Source of the DNA: Arthrobacter sp. ok362
Lineage (GTDB): Bacteria > Actinomycetota > Actinomycetes > Actinomycetales > Micrococcaceae
Reading direction: 5' to 3'
DNA: 64,000 nt
NCBI RefSeq assembly: GCF_900102785.1
Contig: NZ_FNGC01000020.1
Span: 1-64,000, forward strand
Shown here: positions 8,151-16,084 of the stretch, in pieces
Numbering within the stretch: position 1 is the first letter of the stretch
Layout: each line of letters opens with the position of its first letter
Made by a program: the position numbers and the translations under genes
The notes under the pieces: model-generated
Database searches by the model: none
Told to the model about the DNA's origin: nothing
The model's input: only the letters and a program-made list of their open reading frames with translations

Positions 8151-9218
8151 TTAGGCCTTCAGCGCGGCGGCCTCCGGTGCTGTGTCTTGCGTTGCGGTTT
8201 CCCGCGTTGCGGTTTCCCGCAGGGGGCGCCGGGCCAGCCACGCGGCCACGATCGCGCCGGAGACGTTGTGCCACAGGGAGAAGACGGCAGACGGCAGCGC
8301 GGCCAGCGCGCTGAAGTGCGCCGTAGCGAGGGTGGCGGCCAGGCCGGAATTCTGCATCCCGACTTCAAAGGCGAGTGCCCTGCGCGCCTTGTCATCCAGC
8401 CGCCCCAGCTTGCCGGCCAGGTAGCCCAGGCCCAGTCCGAAGCCGTTGTGCAGCACCACGGCGAGGAACACGATTCCGCCCGCGGCGACGATCTTGCTGG
8501 CGCTGCCGGCCACCACGATCGCCACGATCAGGGAAATTACGACGGCGGAGGCCCACGGCAGCGCTGGGAGGACCTTGGCCACGAGCTTGCGGAGGAACAG
8601 GCGGGCCAGCAGGCCCGCGATGACGGGCAGGAGGACGGTCTTGACGATGTCCTGGACCATGCCGCCGGCGTCGATACTCAGGTACGAGCCGGCCAGGAAC
8701 AGCACCAGCAGCGGGGTCACGATCGGGGCGATCAGGGTGGACACGGAAGCGACGGCTACGGACAGGGCGACGTCACCCTTGGCGAGGAACGCCATCACGT
8801 TGGAGGCGGTTCCCGACGGCGCGCAGCCCACCAGGATCAGGCCCACCGCAAGCTCCGGCTCGAGGTGGAGGGCGACGGCGATCAGCCAGCCAGCCCCCGG
8901 CATGATGACGTAGTGCGCCACGATGCCCAGGGCCACCGCCCAGGGACGCTTGGCCACCGAGGCGAAATCGGGCGGGGTCAGCGTCAGGCCCATGCAGAAC
9001 ATGATGATGCCCAGCAGGAAGGGCACGCTGGGCGCGAGAGGCTTGAACGCCCCAGGGAGCAGGAAACCGGCGAGCCCGGCCGCCACAACGAGGATCGGGA
9101 AGACCGTCACCGCGATGCGGGCGATCTTTGCCTCGGCGGCGAGGGCGGGATTGGCCGGGACATCAGCGGCAGCGCCCGCGTCCGGGGCATGATTCGGGGT
9201 TTTAGTTGCCTCAAGCAT
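8151..9218 (-). CDS. Bile acid:sodium symporter-family (BASS) transporter
   Basis: A 355-residue membrane protein with about nine hydrophobic segments. Family signatures are GCAPSGTASNVMAFLAKGD and EVGMQNSGLAATLA. BASS proteins take up organic anions with sodium; bacterial members include pantoate and keto-acid carriers, so the substrate is uncertain. The C-terminal tail carries an RETAT repeat made by two 15-bp DNA repeats at about 8189-8221. CACCAT ends six bases before the ATG, a possible leaderless start. Confidence 0.88.
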   Translation of the reverse strand: MLEATKTPNHAPDAGAAADVPANPALAAEAKIARIAVTVFPILVVAAGLAGFLLPGAFKPLAPSVPFLLGIIMFCMGLTLTPPDFASVAKRPWAVALGIVAHYVIMPGAGWLIAVALHLEPELAVGLILVGCAPSGTASNVMAFLAKGDVALSVAVASVSTLIAPIVTPLLVLFLAGSYLSIDAGGMVQDIVKTVLLPVIAGLLARLFLRKLVAKVLPALPWASAVVISLIVAIVVAGSASKIVAAGGIVFLAVVLHNGFGLGLGYLAGKLGRLDDKARRALAFEVGMQNSGLAATLATAHFSALAALPSAVFSLWHNVSGAIVAAWLARRPLRETATRETATQDTAPEAAALKA

Positions 9219-9437
9219 CCAAGAATGGTGCCACCGCGGTCCGCAGAGTGGCTACTTCGTGACCACCTGTCGGACAAATATGTCAGATTTTTGGGCACCG
9301 GCGCCGGGTTCCCGTGCCCCGCATCCGGGTCCGGGGTCCGGATCCCGAGTTCGCGGGAGCGCTGCCAAGTCGCCGGAACGTTACGGCGATCTCGCAAGTT
9401 TCCAGCGAGTTCGGGTGTGGAGCGCGGCGGCCAGCGG

Positions 9438-9578
9438 GGCGCCTCCGCGACCGCCGCTTTGGATGCCATCACGGAGAAGTACCGACGGCACGGCAAGAGC
9501 GTCGACGTCGTGGGCCTGAACGAGGCCAGCGCCCTGCTGCGCGAACGTCTGGCCGGCAAGCTCTGCGCCGCAAACTAG
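9438..9578 (+). pseudogene. Remnant of SulP anion transporter (STAS tail)
   Basis: The frame ending at TAG 9576-9578 reads ALDAITEKYRRHGKSVDVV and GLNEASALLRERLAGKL. This is the C-terminal STAS end of SulP-type sulfate/bicarbonate transporters. Only about 46 residues survive; the membrane domain is absent and the upstream sequence shows no family similarity or start signal. It appears to be the residue of a deleted transporter. Confidence 0.68.
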
Positions 9579-9706
9579 TCGGCATGGCATCCTCCCCGGG
9601 CCGGTATTAGGTCACGCGTTTGGGTCTTTTTGTTTTGCCCTGGTGCGGCCTACCGTGGAACGACGGAGCCGCCCGTCCGGGGTGGCCGGAGCATGGAGGA
9701 AATCCA

Positions 9707-9991
9707 ATGACGACGCACGTAGCGGACTGCAGCGTGAGCAATTGCTCGTTCAACGATCACTCCAACTGCAACGCGGCGGCCATTACCGTCGGCGGAGCTG
9801 AAGACCATGCCTCCTGCGCCACCTTCGTCGATATCGGTGTGCACGGTGGGCTCCCCAAGGTGCTGGCCGACGTCGGCGCCTGCCAGCGTTCCGAATGCGC
9901 CCACAACGACCATCTGATGTGCAAGGCGCCCGAAGTGCACGTGGGCCCGGGGGTCGACAACGCTGATTGCCTCACCTACGCCCACAGGTAA
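9707..9991 (+). CDS. DUF1540-domain small cysteine-rich protein
   Basis: A 94-residue protein with two copies of the DUF1540 metal-binding-like motif, CSVSNCSFNDHSNC and CQRSECAHNDHLMC, each followed by a further Cys (ASC, ADC). The ATG at 9707 has GGAGGA at ideal distance. The regular Cys spacing suggests a small zinc- or metal-binding fold; function unknown. It stands alone between the SulP remnant and the acquired region. Confidence 0.88.
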   Translation: MTTHVADCSVSNCSFNDHSNCNAAAITVGGAEDHASCATFVDIGVHGGLPKVLADVGACQRSECAHNDHLMCKAPEVHVGPGVDNADCLTYAHR

Positions 9992-10103
9992 GCGGCGTGT
10001 AAGCCGCGTGCGGTGTCCGCGTCCATCGAGCAAAGGATTATCACCCACTTCCACTGGCCCCGCTGGATCTCATCGCCGCCGTCCTGGGGGACGGCTGATG
10101 AGG

Positions 10104-10133
10104 TGGTCCGGGCGACGGATTTGAACCCTGTCA
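10104..10133 (-). other. tRNA 3'-end-like fragment
   Basis: Read leftward, 10127-10117 gives GGTTCAAATCC, the T-loop signature, followed by GTCGCCCGGACCACC, which looks like an acceptor strand ending near CCA. The T-stem does not pair fully and no 5' half is present, so this is not a functional tRNA. It could be a relic of integration into a tRNA gene, or chance. Confidence 0.3.
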
Positions 10134-10268
10134 CCCGTTCTGGTGCGGCTGCCGGGCGGGCCTGGCACCAGGCTGCCCCGGTGCCCGCAACGCGCCCTGT
10201 TCTTTCAGGGCGGCGGGATCTAGTCTGGAGTCTCCTTCCGTTTTGAGGCCAGTCTTTAGGGGCAGTCC

Positions 10269-10451
10269 ATGACTATTCCGCCGCAACGAGAACCCGAGCC
10301 GTTTCCGCCTGACCCCGGGCCGGGCCCCGCCTCTCCGGATCCGACGTCCCCGGTGCCTGAGCCGGGGTCCCCGGACCCGACGTTTCCGGGGCCCGGCCCG
10401 GTGCCAGATCCCGGGCCGAGGCCGTCCGGCCCGGACCCCACGCGCAGCTAG
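10269..10451 (+). CDS. Small proline-rich protein (uncertain)
   Basis: A 60-residue open frame made mostly of Pro, Asp, Gly, Ser and Glu, with repeating PDP, PEP and PGP units. AGGGG lies about eight bases before the ATG, which argues for translation. There is no signal peptide or hydrophobic segment. GC-rich repetitive DNA produces such frames by chance on both strands (a Gly-rich frame lies opposite), so the call is weak. Confidence 0.4.
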   Translation: MTIPPQREPEPFPPDPGPGPASPDPTSPVPEPGSPDPTFPGPGPVPDPGPRPSGPDPTRS

Positions 10452-10563
10452 CAAGCCCCGACTGTCCGGACTTTCGCCCGGTCTCATGCGCTGCGCCTCT
10501 GGCGACCGGCCACCTGATTCCGGCCCAACCGAGCGCTGCGGCTTGTCCAGGGCTCACGCCGCC

Positions 10564-11106
10564 CTACTGGGTCGGTTCCTTCTTTGAGGGTCGGGTTCCC
10601 AGGAGCATGTTCAGGCCCCATCCGGCGGCGGTAATGAGGAGGACCGCTCCTGCGATCGAGAGCAGTTGGATCGGGGTGGTCAGGATGCCGAGGCTGACGA
10701 TAAGGGTCGTTGCTCCGGCCGGAGGGTGCGGCATTCGGATCCATGTGAGGGCGAGTGTCGTCAGCGCTACCGAGAGCGCTCCTGCGAGAACATGCGTGGG
10801 GGTCAGTCCGCCGACGGGCGCAGAGGTATGGTTCTGGAGGCCGAAGCCGTACAGGCACAGGATGCCGGCGAGTAGTCCGACGCCGTGTCCCACGATCGTG
10901 TTTCCCGGCCGGGACGCGGGCTGTTCGGGGGATTCGAAGAAGAGCATGACTGTCGGTCCCAGGCTGGGGAAGAGCCAGGGCAGATGGAGCAGAAGTCCGA
11001 CGGTACCGCTGAGGGCCAGAACCACAAGGGACAGGACGGCGGCGTAGATTCCGGCTCCCAGGGTTTTCTGGCCCTTTTTGAGGCGGTCCAAGACGGAAGG
11101 TTTCAT
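10564..11106 (-). CDS. HPP-family integral membrane protein
   Basis: A 180-residue protein with four to five membrane segments and the motif RMPHPPAGATTLIVSLG, which carries the HPP family's name-giving HPP. It also shows FPSLGPTVMLFFESPEQPASRPGN typical of the N-terminal half. HPP proteins have been linked to nitrite transport in phototrophs; that role is not established here. The nearby molybdo-oxidoreductase remnant is only suggestive. The gene follows the helper-protein gene on the same strand. Confidence 0.87.
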   Translation of the reverse strand: MKPSVLDRLKKGQKTLGAGIYAAVLSLVVLALSGTVGLLLHLPWLFPSLGPTVMLFFESPEQPASRPGNTIVGHGVGLLAGILCLYGFGLQNHTSAPVGGLTPTHVLAGALSVALTTLALTWIRMPHPPAGATTLIVSLGILTTPIQLLSIAGAVLLITAAGWGLNMLLGTRPSKKEPTQ

Positions 11107-11132
11107 GCTTTGCTCCGCTTCTTTGGGGGTCC

Positions 11133-11594
11133 TTAACGCGCCGCTACCGATGCCTTCGGGGCGGCCTGCTTCATCCGAGTCTTGAGCCAGCGTAGTTGGA
11201 CAGCGGTTTCGGCATCACATTTCTCCACCACTGCCAGCAGTTCGTGGTCGCGCAGGGCAGATCCGGCCTGCTTGATTATGGTCCAGGTGACGTCAACGAG
11301 GCTGGCCAGCAGGTAGAGGTCCTCCAGATCGCGCAGCAGCCCGACCCGCCCGCTGCGAGTTTCCGATAGCCCCTCGGCGTGAAGCCGCATCGGTTCGTTG
11401 TCCGAGGTGTCTCGCCGTATCGCTGCAGGACCGGCAGGAGCAGTTCGCGGTGGCCGGTCGCACTGGCCGGCTAGTCTGAGGCAGAGGAAGTCGACATCTG
11501 GCTGCGCGCCGTGGCCGCCCGCGACCTGACGGAAGGAGTCAGCCCGCGTTTGTTCGGCCTGATGGAGCATGCCGAGACAGATGCGAAGGTTCAT
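11133..11594 (-). CDS. Conserved hypothetical protein next to molybdo-oxidoreductase remnant
   Basis: A 153-residue helical protein (MNLRICLGMLHQAEQTRADSF, then GLLRDLEDLYLLASLVDVTW and LRWLKTRMKQAAPKA). It resembles small proteins I remember beside molybdopterin oxidoreductase genes in actinobacteria; its His/Cys/Glu-containing helices suggest a four-helix bundle. Function unknown. The ATG at 11594 is chosen because family similarity begins there and GGAAGGCAGGCC lies just before it. It lies directly downstream of the broken oxidoreductase gene and may have lost its partner. Confidence 0.65.
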   Translation of the reverse strand: MNLRICLGMLHQAEQTRADSFRQVAGGHGAQPDVDFLCLRLAGQCDRPPRTAPAGPAAIRRDTSDNEPMRLHAEGLSETRSGRVGLLRDLEDLYLLASLVDVTWTIIKQAGSALRDHELLAVVEKCDAETAVQLRWLKTRMKQAAPKASVAAR

Positions 11595-11908
11595 GGCCTG
11601 CCTTCCTTTCCGGGCCGGATGGCTTCGGGAACCGGGGCGGCGCTGCAGCGTCGGTGATTTTCTCGACGGCCATGGCGGCATTCTCCCTGCCAGTTGGCAA
11701 ACAGTCCTTGTGGTTCGAGGCGGCCGTGGTTGACCGGATCCCCGGCATGATCACGGGTGCCCACCATGGCACCGTCCTTGACGGCGATGTCACAGGCGCA
11801 GCCATTGCCGCACAGTACACACGCGGACTGCCCCCAGCGGTCCACCGTGTCTTCAGCGCCGCCGCCGTCGAGCGCCTGATCCACACGGACCGGCCACAGG
11901 CCGGGCAT
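11595..11908 (-). pseudogene. Truncated molybdopterin oxidoreductase (N-terminal Fe-S part)
   Basis: Reading leftward from about 11908, the frame gives VRVDQALDGGGAEDTVDRWG, then SACVLCGNGCACDIAVKDG, DHAGDPVNHGRLEPQGL and NWQGEC. This is the start of the [4Fe-4S]-binding domain of nitrate reductase/formate dehydrogenase-like enzymes, with the C-x2-C-x3-C of the cluster. After about 75 residues similarity ends and the frame stops near 11591. More than 90 percent of the enzyme is missing. It is a clear remnant. Confidence 0.72.
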
Positions 11909-12019
11909 ACGGCGTTCTTGTCCCCCGGATATTGGCTATCCGGTCAACCATGACCAACCTCCTTCACGAGCCCACGGCGGGTGTTCGTACCAACGACATT
12001 TCAGCAACTGCGCTTCCGG

Positions 12020-12445
12020 TCAGCCACGGCCCATTCCGGAAGAGGGATCCACATCGGACTCGGACGGATCAGCCCGCAGGTCGTCAGGGTCCGGATCAGG
12101 CAGTCCGCCAGGTCCGGGAACGTCGCGCGACGGCGCGAACGTGTTGGAGTCCGGTGCCTCGCCCGCATCGCCGGACCCTCGCGCCGCGCCGGCGTCTCCG
12201 AATGCGCCATTGCCGCGGACGGTGCTCCCGTTCCTCCCGTCTGCCGCCGCCTGGCCGGGTAACTCGTCGGTACCGCGCGGCTCATCCGCAGCGTTTGATC
12301 CCTCACTGATGGAGGAGTGGACCTTGATTTCTTCCTCAGGGGCACCAGGATCCGGAACATGGCCGTCGTCCGTCGGCTCTGATAGTCCGCCCAGATCCTC
12401 CATGGCATTCTTCGCCGTTTTAGCAATGCTGTCGCCAAGTCCCAT
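12020..12445 (-). CDS. Hypothetical disordered protein, possible stress protein
   Basis: A 141-residue, Asp/Glu/Gly/Pro-rich, probably disordered protein. The first 20 residues (MGLGDSIAKTAKNAMEDLGG) form an amphipathic helix like those of CsbD-type and related stress proteins. GAAGGAG lies seven bases before the ATG at 12445. It is divergent from the sigma factor at 12802 and has an AGCATGCTTA-type dyad in its upstream region. Function unknown; a stress role is inference. Confidence 0.62.
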   Translation of the reverse strand: MGLGDSIAKTAKNAMEDLGGLSEPTDDGHVPDPGAPEEEIKVHSSISEGSNAADEPRGTDELPGQAAADGRNGSTVRGNGAFGDAGAARGSGDAGEAPDSNTFAPSRDVPGPGGLPDPDPDDLRADPSESDVDPSSGMGRG

Positions 12446-12504
12446 GAGCTTGCTCCTTCATTCCATCGATTCCGCTGTCATGCGTAGTTCTGACAAACAC
12501 AGAA

Positions 12505-12522
12505 TTATCAGCATGCTTACAA
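12505..12522. promoter_or_regulatory. Dyad AGCATGCT upstream of the disordered-protein gene
   Basis: TTATCAGCATGCTTACAA is an imperfect palindrome centred on AGCATGCT, about 65 bp upstream of the leftward ATG at 12445. It resembles the dyad at 12719-12738 in front of the sigma factor, suggesting a shared regulator. Confidence 0.4.
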
Positions 12523-12618
12523 CTAGTCCATAGCCCGCGAGTCCTGGAGTCTGAATCAGAGCACCTACCGTCCTGAAAGCGATCTGGAACACCCCAGGCC
12601 TAGAACCTGGTGGGTGAG

Positions 12619-12644
12619 CCGGCGGGAGGCGCCCCTCCCGCCGG
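12619..12644. repeat. Perfect 11-bp inverted repeat (hairpin)
   Basis: CCGGCGGGAGG and CCTCCCGCCGG flank a 4-base loop. It lacks a T-run and lies between divergent promoters, so it does not obviously end any present gene. It could be a terminator left from a lost gene. Confidence 0.55.
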
Positions 12645-12718
12645 GGATCAGATGAGCGGAGATCAGGGATCCGCCGGCACCAGTGGACTCGTTTGCTGAC
12701 GGAGCCCGCCAGCCATTG

Positions 12719-12738
12719 TTTAATAAGCAGGCTTATGG
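12719..12738. promoter_or_regulatory. Dyad ATAAGCAGGCTTAT upstream of sigma factor
   Basis: ATAAGC and GCTTAT arms flank two bases, about 70 bp before the sigma factor start. It is an operator or part of a promoter; related to the dyad at 12505. Confidence 0.45.
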
Positions 12739-12801
12739 TTTTCTACTGCTTAGGTCTTGCCGCAGGCTTTGAACGACTCCGGTTCAGAGGAATGAACGAC
12801 T

Positions 12802-13623
12802 ATGGCAGAACCCCAGCGCCCGCCATCCTGTATGCCGTATGTCCCGGCCGAGTCCGGGCAGCCCGCGGCGACGGGGCGGGCTTCAACAGGTCAGATCCGG
12901 GAGGCATTTGAAACCCGGCTGGTCCTTGACCATCTGGAACTGGCGGAAGCCTTGGCCTTTCGCTTCACAGGGCGTGGTCGGGAACACGATGATCTGAACC
13001 AGGTTGCTTATCTGGGACTGATCAAAGCCGCGCGGCGATTTGACGCGGCCAGGGGAGAAAGCTTCGCGGCCTACGCTGCCCCCACGGTGACGGGCGAGCT
13101 CAAGCGGTATCTGCGCGACCGTTGCTGGGTGGTCAGGCCGCCGCGGAGGATCCAGGACCTGCGAACGGAAATACTGCGGTCCGAACCGGAGCTGACCCAG
13201 GCCCTGGGACATCGGCCGAGTCCCGGTGAACTGGCTCAGCAACTCGGGGTCCCCGTCTCAGCCGTACAGGAGGCGTTGGCCGCGGCGTCGAGCATGCGTC
13301 CGGATTCACTCGACGTCGTGGACGATCACGACGGCGGTCACAGGGCGGAGGCACTGGCCTCGCGGGAACTGCCGCTGGAACGACTGGAGGAACTCCTGTG
13401 CCTTAACCAGGCCATCGGCGAGTTGTCCGGGCAGGAACGCGAACTGCTGTACCACCGCTATTTCTGCGAAGAAAGCCAGGCCGAACTTGGAAGGCGCTTC
13501 GGCGTCTCACAAATGCAGGTCTCGCGACGGCTGTCCAAGGTGCTGATGCGACTGCAGCAACTGCTCGCCGAAGCCGACTCTCAGAGCAATCCCAGAACTC
13601 GGACGGCGTCCGGGACCTCTTGA
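12802..13623 (+). CDS. RNA polymerase sigma factor, SigB/SigF type
   Basis: A 273-residue group 3 sigma-70 factor. Region 2 is HDDLNQVAYLGLIKAARRFDAARGESFAAYAAPTV (split over residues about 65-100), region 3 begins near RRIQDLRTEI and TQALGHRPSPGELAQQLGV, and region 4 ends with SQAELGRRFGVSQMQVSRRLSKVL. Such factors run general stress or osmotic responses and are normally held by an anti-sigma kinase; none is adjacent. Its position beside the disordered protein and paired upstream dyads suggests a linked stress module. Confidence 0.9.
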   Translation: MAEPQRPPSCMPYVPAESGQPAATGRASTGQIREAFETRLVLDHLELAEALAFRFTGRGREHDDLNQVAYLGLIKAARRFDAARGESFAAYAAPTVTGELKRYLRDRCWVVRPPRRIQDLRTEILRSEPELTQALGHRPSPGELAQQLGVPVSAVQEALAAASSMRPDSLDVVDDHDGGHRAEALASRELPLERLEELLCLNQAIGELSGQERELLYHRYFCEESQAELGRRFGVSQMQVSRRLSKVLMRLQQLLAEADSQSNPRTRTASGTS

Positions 13624-13790
13624 ACCCGGACACCCAGCAGGGCCGGATCCCGGTCCCCGCGACGGGACCACCGGCGATTCGGGCAGAAGGGCCGGTAAGC
13701 CCCCGGCGTCGCCGTCTCAATGGTGGGGAGAATCCGCGCCGGCAGGCAGGCAGGAAGGCGGGGGCAGGGCAGGCAGGCGCGGGGCACGGG

Positions 13791-14897
13791 CTAGCCCTGT
13801 GTGAGCCGGTACCGCTCGATCTGCTTGAGCCGCCGGAGCAGGCTGTCGCGCCGGGGGTGCGGGACGGCGTCGGCCGGCTCGGCGGTGAGCTCGATGTGTT
13901 CGGTGCCGTACTGCCACAGCAGCAGGTCATCGAGGAGCCGGTCCGGGCCGGGGGAGTAGCGGTGGTCCAGGGCCTTGCGGACCTCGGTGATCCGGTTGGC
14001 GCTGAGCAGCCCGGCGAGCTGCATGGTCTGATTGAGGCCGTGGGCGGCCATGAGCTCCGCTGCCCAGCCCCAGTCGTCGTCGACCTTCCGGTCCACGTGC
14101 GGCAGCAGGGTCCGCCAGACGTCGCGGATACGGTTGGGCGTCAGCGGCGCGGCGCCCTCGCCGTCCACATCCCAGAAACCGCGGACCTCCTCGTAGCGCT
14201 CATGCAGGTCCGAGAACGCGCTCTCCACGGTCTCCAGCATGGCGGCCGTGGCGGTGAACTGGCGGTCGAAGTGCGGGGTCCAGGCCCGCGGGTCCTCGGC
14301 CTTGAAACGGATGTCGTGCTCGATCTCGCTCCATGCGTGCGCGAACACTGTGCGGATCTGGCACTCGAAGAAGTAGCTGCCGTTCGGCGGGACGTCCGGG
14401 TTGAAGGCCAGCTGGTAGTCCTTGACGGCCTCGTTCTGGATGGTCCGCAGGATCAGGTGCCGGCTGGAGTAGCCGTAGGTGCCGGACTCGATCGAGCCGA
14501 TGTCCTTTTCGCGGTCCCCCCGGCAGTCAAAGAGCTGGCGCTGGCGCTTGATCAGATTGGCCACCACCGCGTTTTCCGCCGGCAGCTTGGTGATCACGCG
14601 GATGCCCACCATGTCGTTCAGGGTCCGGAACGGGTCCGGGAACTTCAACACCAGTGGACCGCCCGGTTCCAGCGGTTCTTCCGTCCGGGAAATCTTCTCG
14701 CGGAAGGATTCAACGGTCTTGGTGCGGCCGGTGACGAACAACGGCGTGACCTCGGTGTCCTTGAGCATGGTCCGCAGCGTGAGCAGGACCTCCCGGGTGA
14801 CCAGCTTCAGGGCAGGCCGGACCCGCTCGTACAGTTCCACGTTCTCCTGCACGGAATCGCGCAGGCTCAAGTCCAAACGGTCCCAGTTGCTCGCCAT
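13791..14897 (-). CDS. RelA/SpoT-domain (alarmone synthetase-like) protein
   Basis: A 368-residue protein. Residues about 40-190 match the (p)ppGpp synthetase fold: VTGRTKTVESFREKI, FRTLNDMVGIRVITKL, YGYSSRHLIL and FECQIRTVFAHAWSEIEHD. There is no HD hydrolase, TGS or ACT domain, so it is a small-synthetase-type protein with an extra C-terminal helical region. It probably transfers pyrophosphate from ATP to GTP or GDP, though RelA/SpoT-fold toxins and other nucleotide synthetases cannot be excluded. TAAGCT ends six bases before the ATG, indicating a leaderless transcript. Confidence 0.87.
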   Translation of the reverse strand: MASNWDRLDLSLRDSVQENVELYERVRPALKLVTREVLLTLRTMLKDTEVTPLFVTGRTKTVESFREKISRTEEPLEPGGPLVLKFPDPFRTLNDMVGIRVITKLPAENAVVANLIKRQRQLFDCRGDREKDIGSIESGTYGYSSRHLILRTIQNEAVKDYQLAFNPDVPPNGSYFFECQIRTVFAHAWSEIEHDIRFKAEDPRAWTPHFDRQFTATAAMLETVESAFSDLHERYEEVRGFWDVDGEGAAPLTPNRIRDVWRTLLPHVDRKVDDDWGWAAELMAAHGLNQTMQLAGLLSANRITEVRKALDHRYSPGPDRLLDDLLLWQYGTEHIELTAEPADAVPHPRRDSLLRRLKQIERYRLTQG

Positions 14898-15031
14898 GGA
14901 TCCAGCTTACGGCGCACCCCCGACGGCGGCCCGCAGGCTCTCCCGCAGCCGCCGCCATCCGGCGGTGTGCAAGGGCGGCGTGCAGGGCCCGCCTCCGCCG
15001 TGCCGCTTGGCGCCCACTGTAGGCTCAGCAC

Positions 15032-15928
15032 ATGGCTGATATGCGGCGGCGGGCTTTGCTCGCGGCCGCAGCGACGGTGACACTGGGGGCAGTCTCCGCC
15101 GTCTGTTCACCGGGCCCCGAGGAGGACGCAGTGAAGAGGCAGAAGTACCAATATGGCGAGGACCCCAGCCAGTGGGGCGAGCTCTTCCTCCCGGAGGTGG
15201 CCGCGCCCAAGGGTGTGGTGGTGGTGATCCATGGCGGGTACTGGCGTTCGCAGTACGGCGCAGAACTGGGGGAGCCCCTGGCCAAGGACCTCGCCGCGCA
15301 CGGCATGGCAGCCTGGAATCTGGAGTACCGGCGCGCCGGCAACGGGGGAGGCTGGCCCAACACCTTTGCCGACGTCCTGGCCGGAATCGACAAGCTCGGG
15401 GAAGTCGCAGACGAGCACGGGCTCGGGCTGGACCGCGTGGTGGCCCTGGGCCACTCGGCCGGCGGTCACTTAGCGGTCTGGGCGGCGGGACGCAGCCGGC
15501 TCGCCGGGCTCGGCGCCCCGGACGCGGACCGTCAGCTCACTCGCCGTGGCGACCACGACGGCGCGGTGCAGCTTACCGGCGTCGTCAGCCAGTCGGGGGT
15601 ACTGGACCTTGCAGCCGCCGAGCGGCTCAACCTGAGCAACGGCGCCGTCAGCAACTTCCTGGGCGGCTCGTCGGAGAAATATCCCAAACGGCATAAATAT
15701 GCGGACCCCATGAGCGCGGTGCCGCTCTGCGTGCCTGTATACGCCGTCCACAGTACGGAGGACGACGACGTGCCTGCCAGCCAGTCCGAGACCTATGCCG
15801 CAGCGGCCAAGGCGGCCGGTGCGCCGGTCCAGCTGCTGAAGGTCCCGGGCGACCACTTTGCGCTCATTGACCCGAAGTCGCTGGCCTACCGGAAATGCCG
15901 TGAACTCGTGCAGCAGCTGCTGGTCTGA
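15032..15928 (+). CDS. Exported alpha/beta hydrolase (kynurenine formamidase-like)
   Basis: A 298-residue protein with an RRR-containing hydrophobic N-terminus (MRRRALLAAAATVTLGAVSA), which may be a signal peptide or a Tat-like leader. The hydrolase signatures are the oxyanion HGGYW, the nucleophile elbow GHSAGG near residue 145, an acid around STEDDDVP and the catalytic His in GDHFALI. This layout is like bacterial kynurenine formamidases and esterases of the HGGX group. TAGGCT ends six bases before the ATG. It is divergent from the alarmone synthetase gene. Confidence 0.85.
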   Translation: MADMRRRALLAAAATVTLGAVSAVCSPGPEEDAVKRQKYQYGEDPSQWGELFLPEVAAPKGVVVVIHGGYWRSQYGAELGEPLAKDLAAHGMAAWNLEYRRAGNGGGWPNTFADVLAGIDKLGEVADEHGLGLDRVVALGHSAGGHLAVWAAGRSRLAGLGAPDADRQLTRRGDHDGAVQLTGVVSQSGVLDLAAAERLNLSNGAVSNFLGGSSEKYPKRHKYADPMSAVPLCVPVYAVHSTEDDDVPASQSETYAAAAKAAGAPVQLLKVPGDHFALIDPKSLAYRKCRELVQQLLV

Positions 15929-16084
15929 AATCCGGCCGGACCCGCGGCCGGCCACGCACCCGCCGGGCTGCCGGCCAGGCACCCGCCGGGCGTCGCCGTG
16001 GCCGGCGAATGCCAATAGACTGGACCCCAGGTGCGCCGGGAAGTCTGGTCGGCATGATTCCGTCGACCCCACTTTGAGGACTCC

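Larger units (their letters stand above)
12446..12801. other. Divergent control region with dyads and hairpins
   Basis: This 356-bp gap between the disordered protein and the sigma factor is AT-richer than its surroundings. It holds two related dyads (12505-12522 and 12719-12738), a hairpin built on CACCCCAGG/CCTGGTGGGTG near 12588-12616 and a perfect 11-bp inverted repeat at 12619-12644. No gene is seen. It probably contains both promoters; a small RNA is possible but unsupported. Confidence 0.5.

Noticed and set aside
13620-15080. 486-codon rightward frame opposite the alarmone synthetase
   Set aside because: Shadow of the RelA/SpoT-domain gene.
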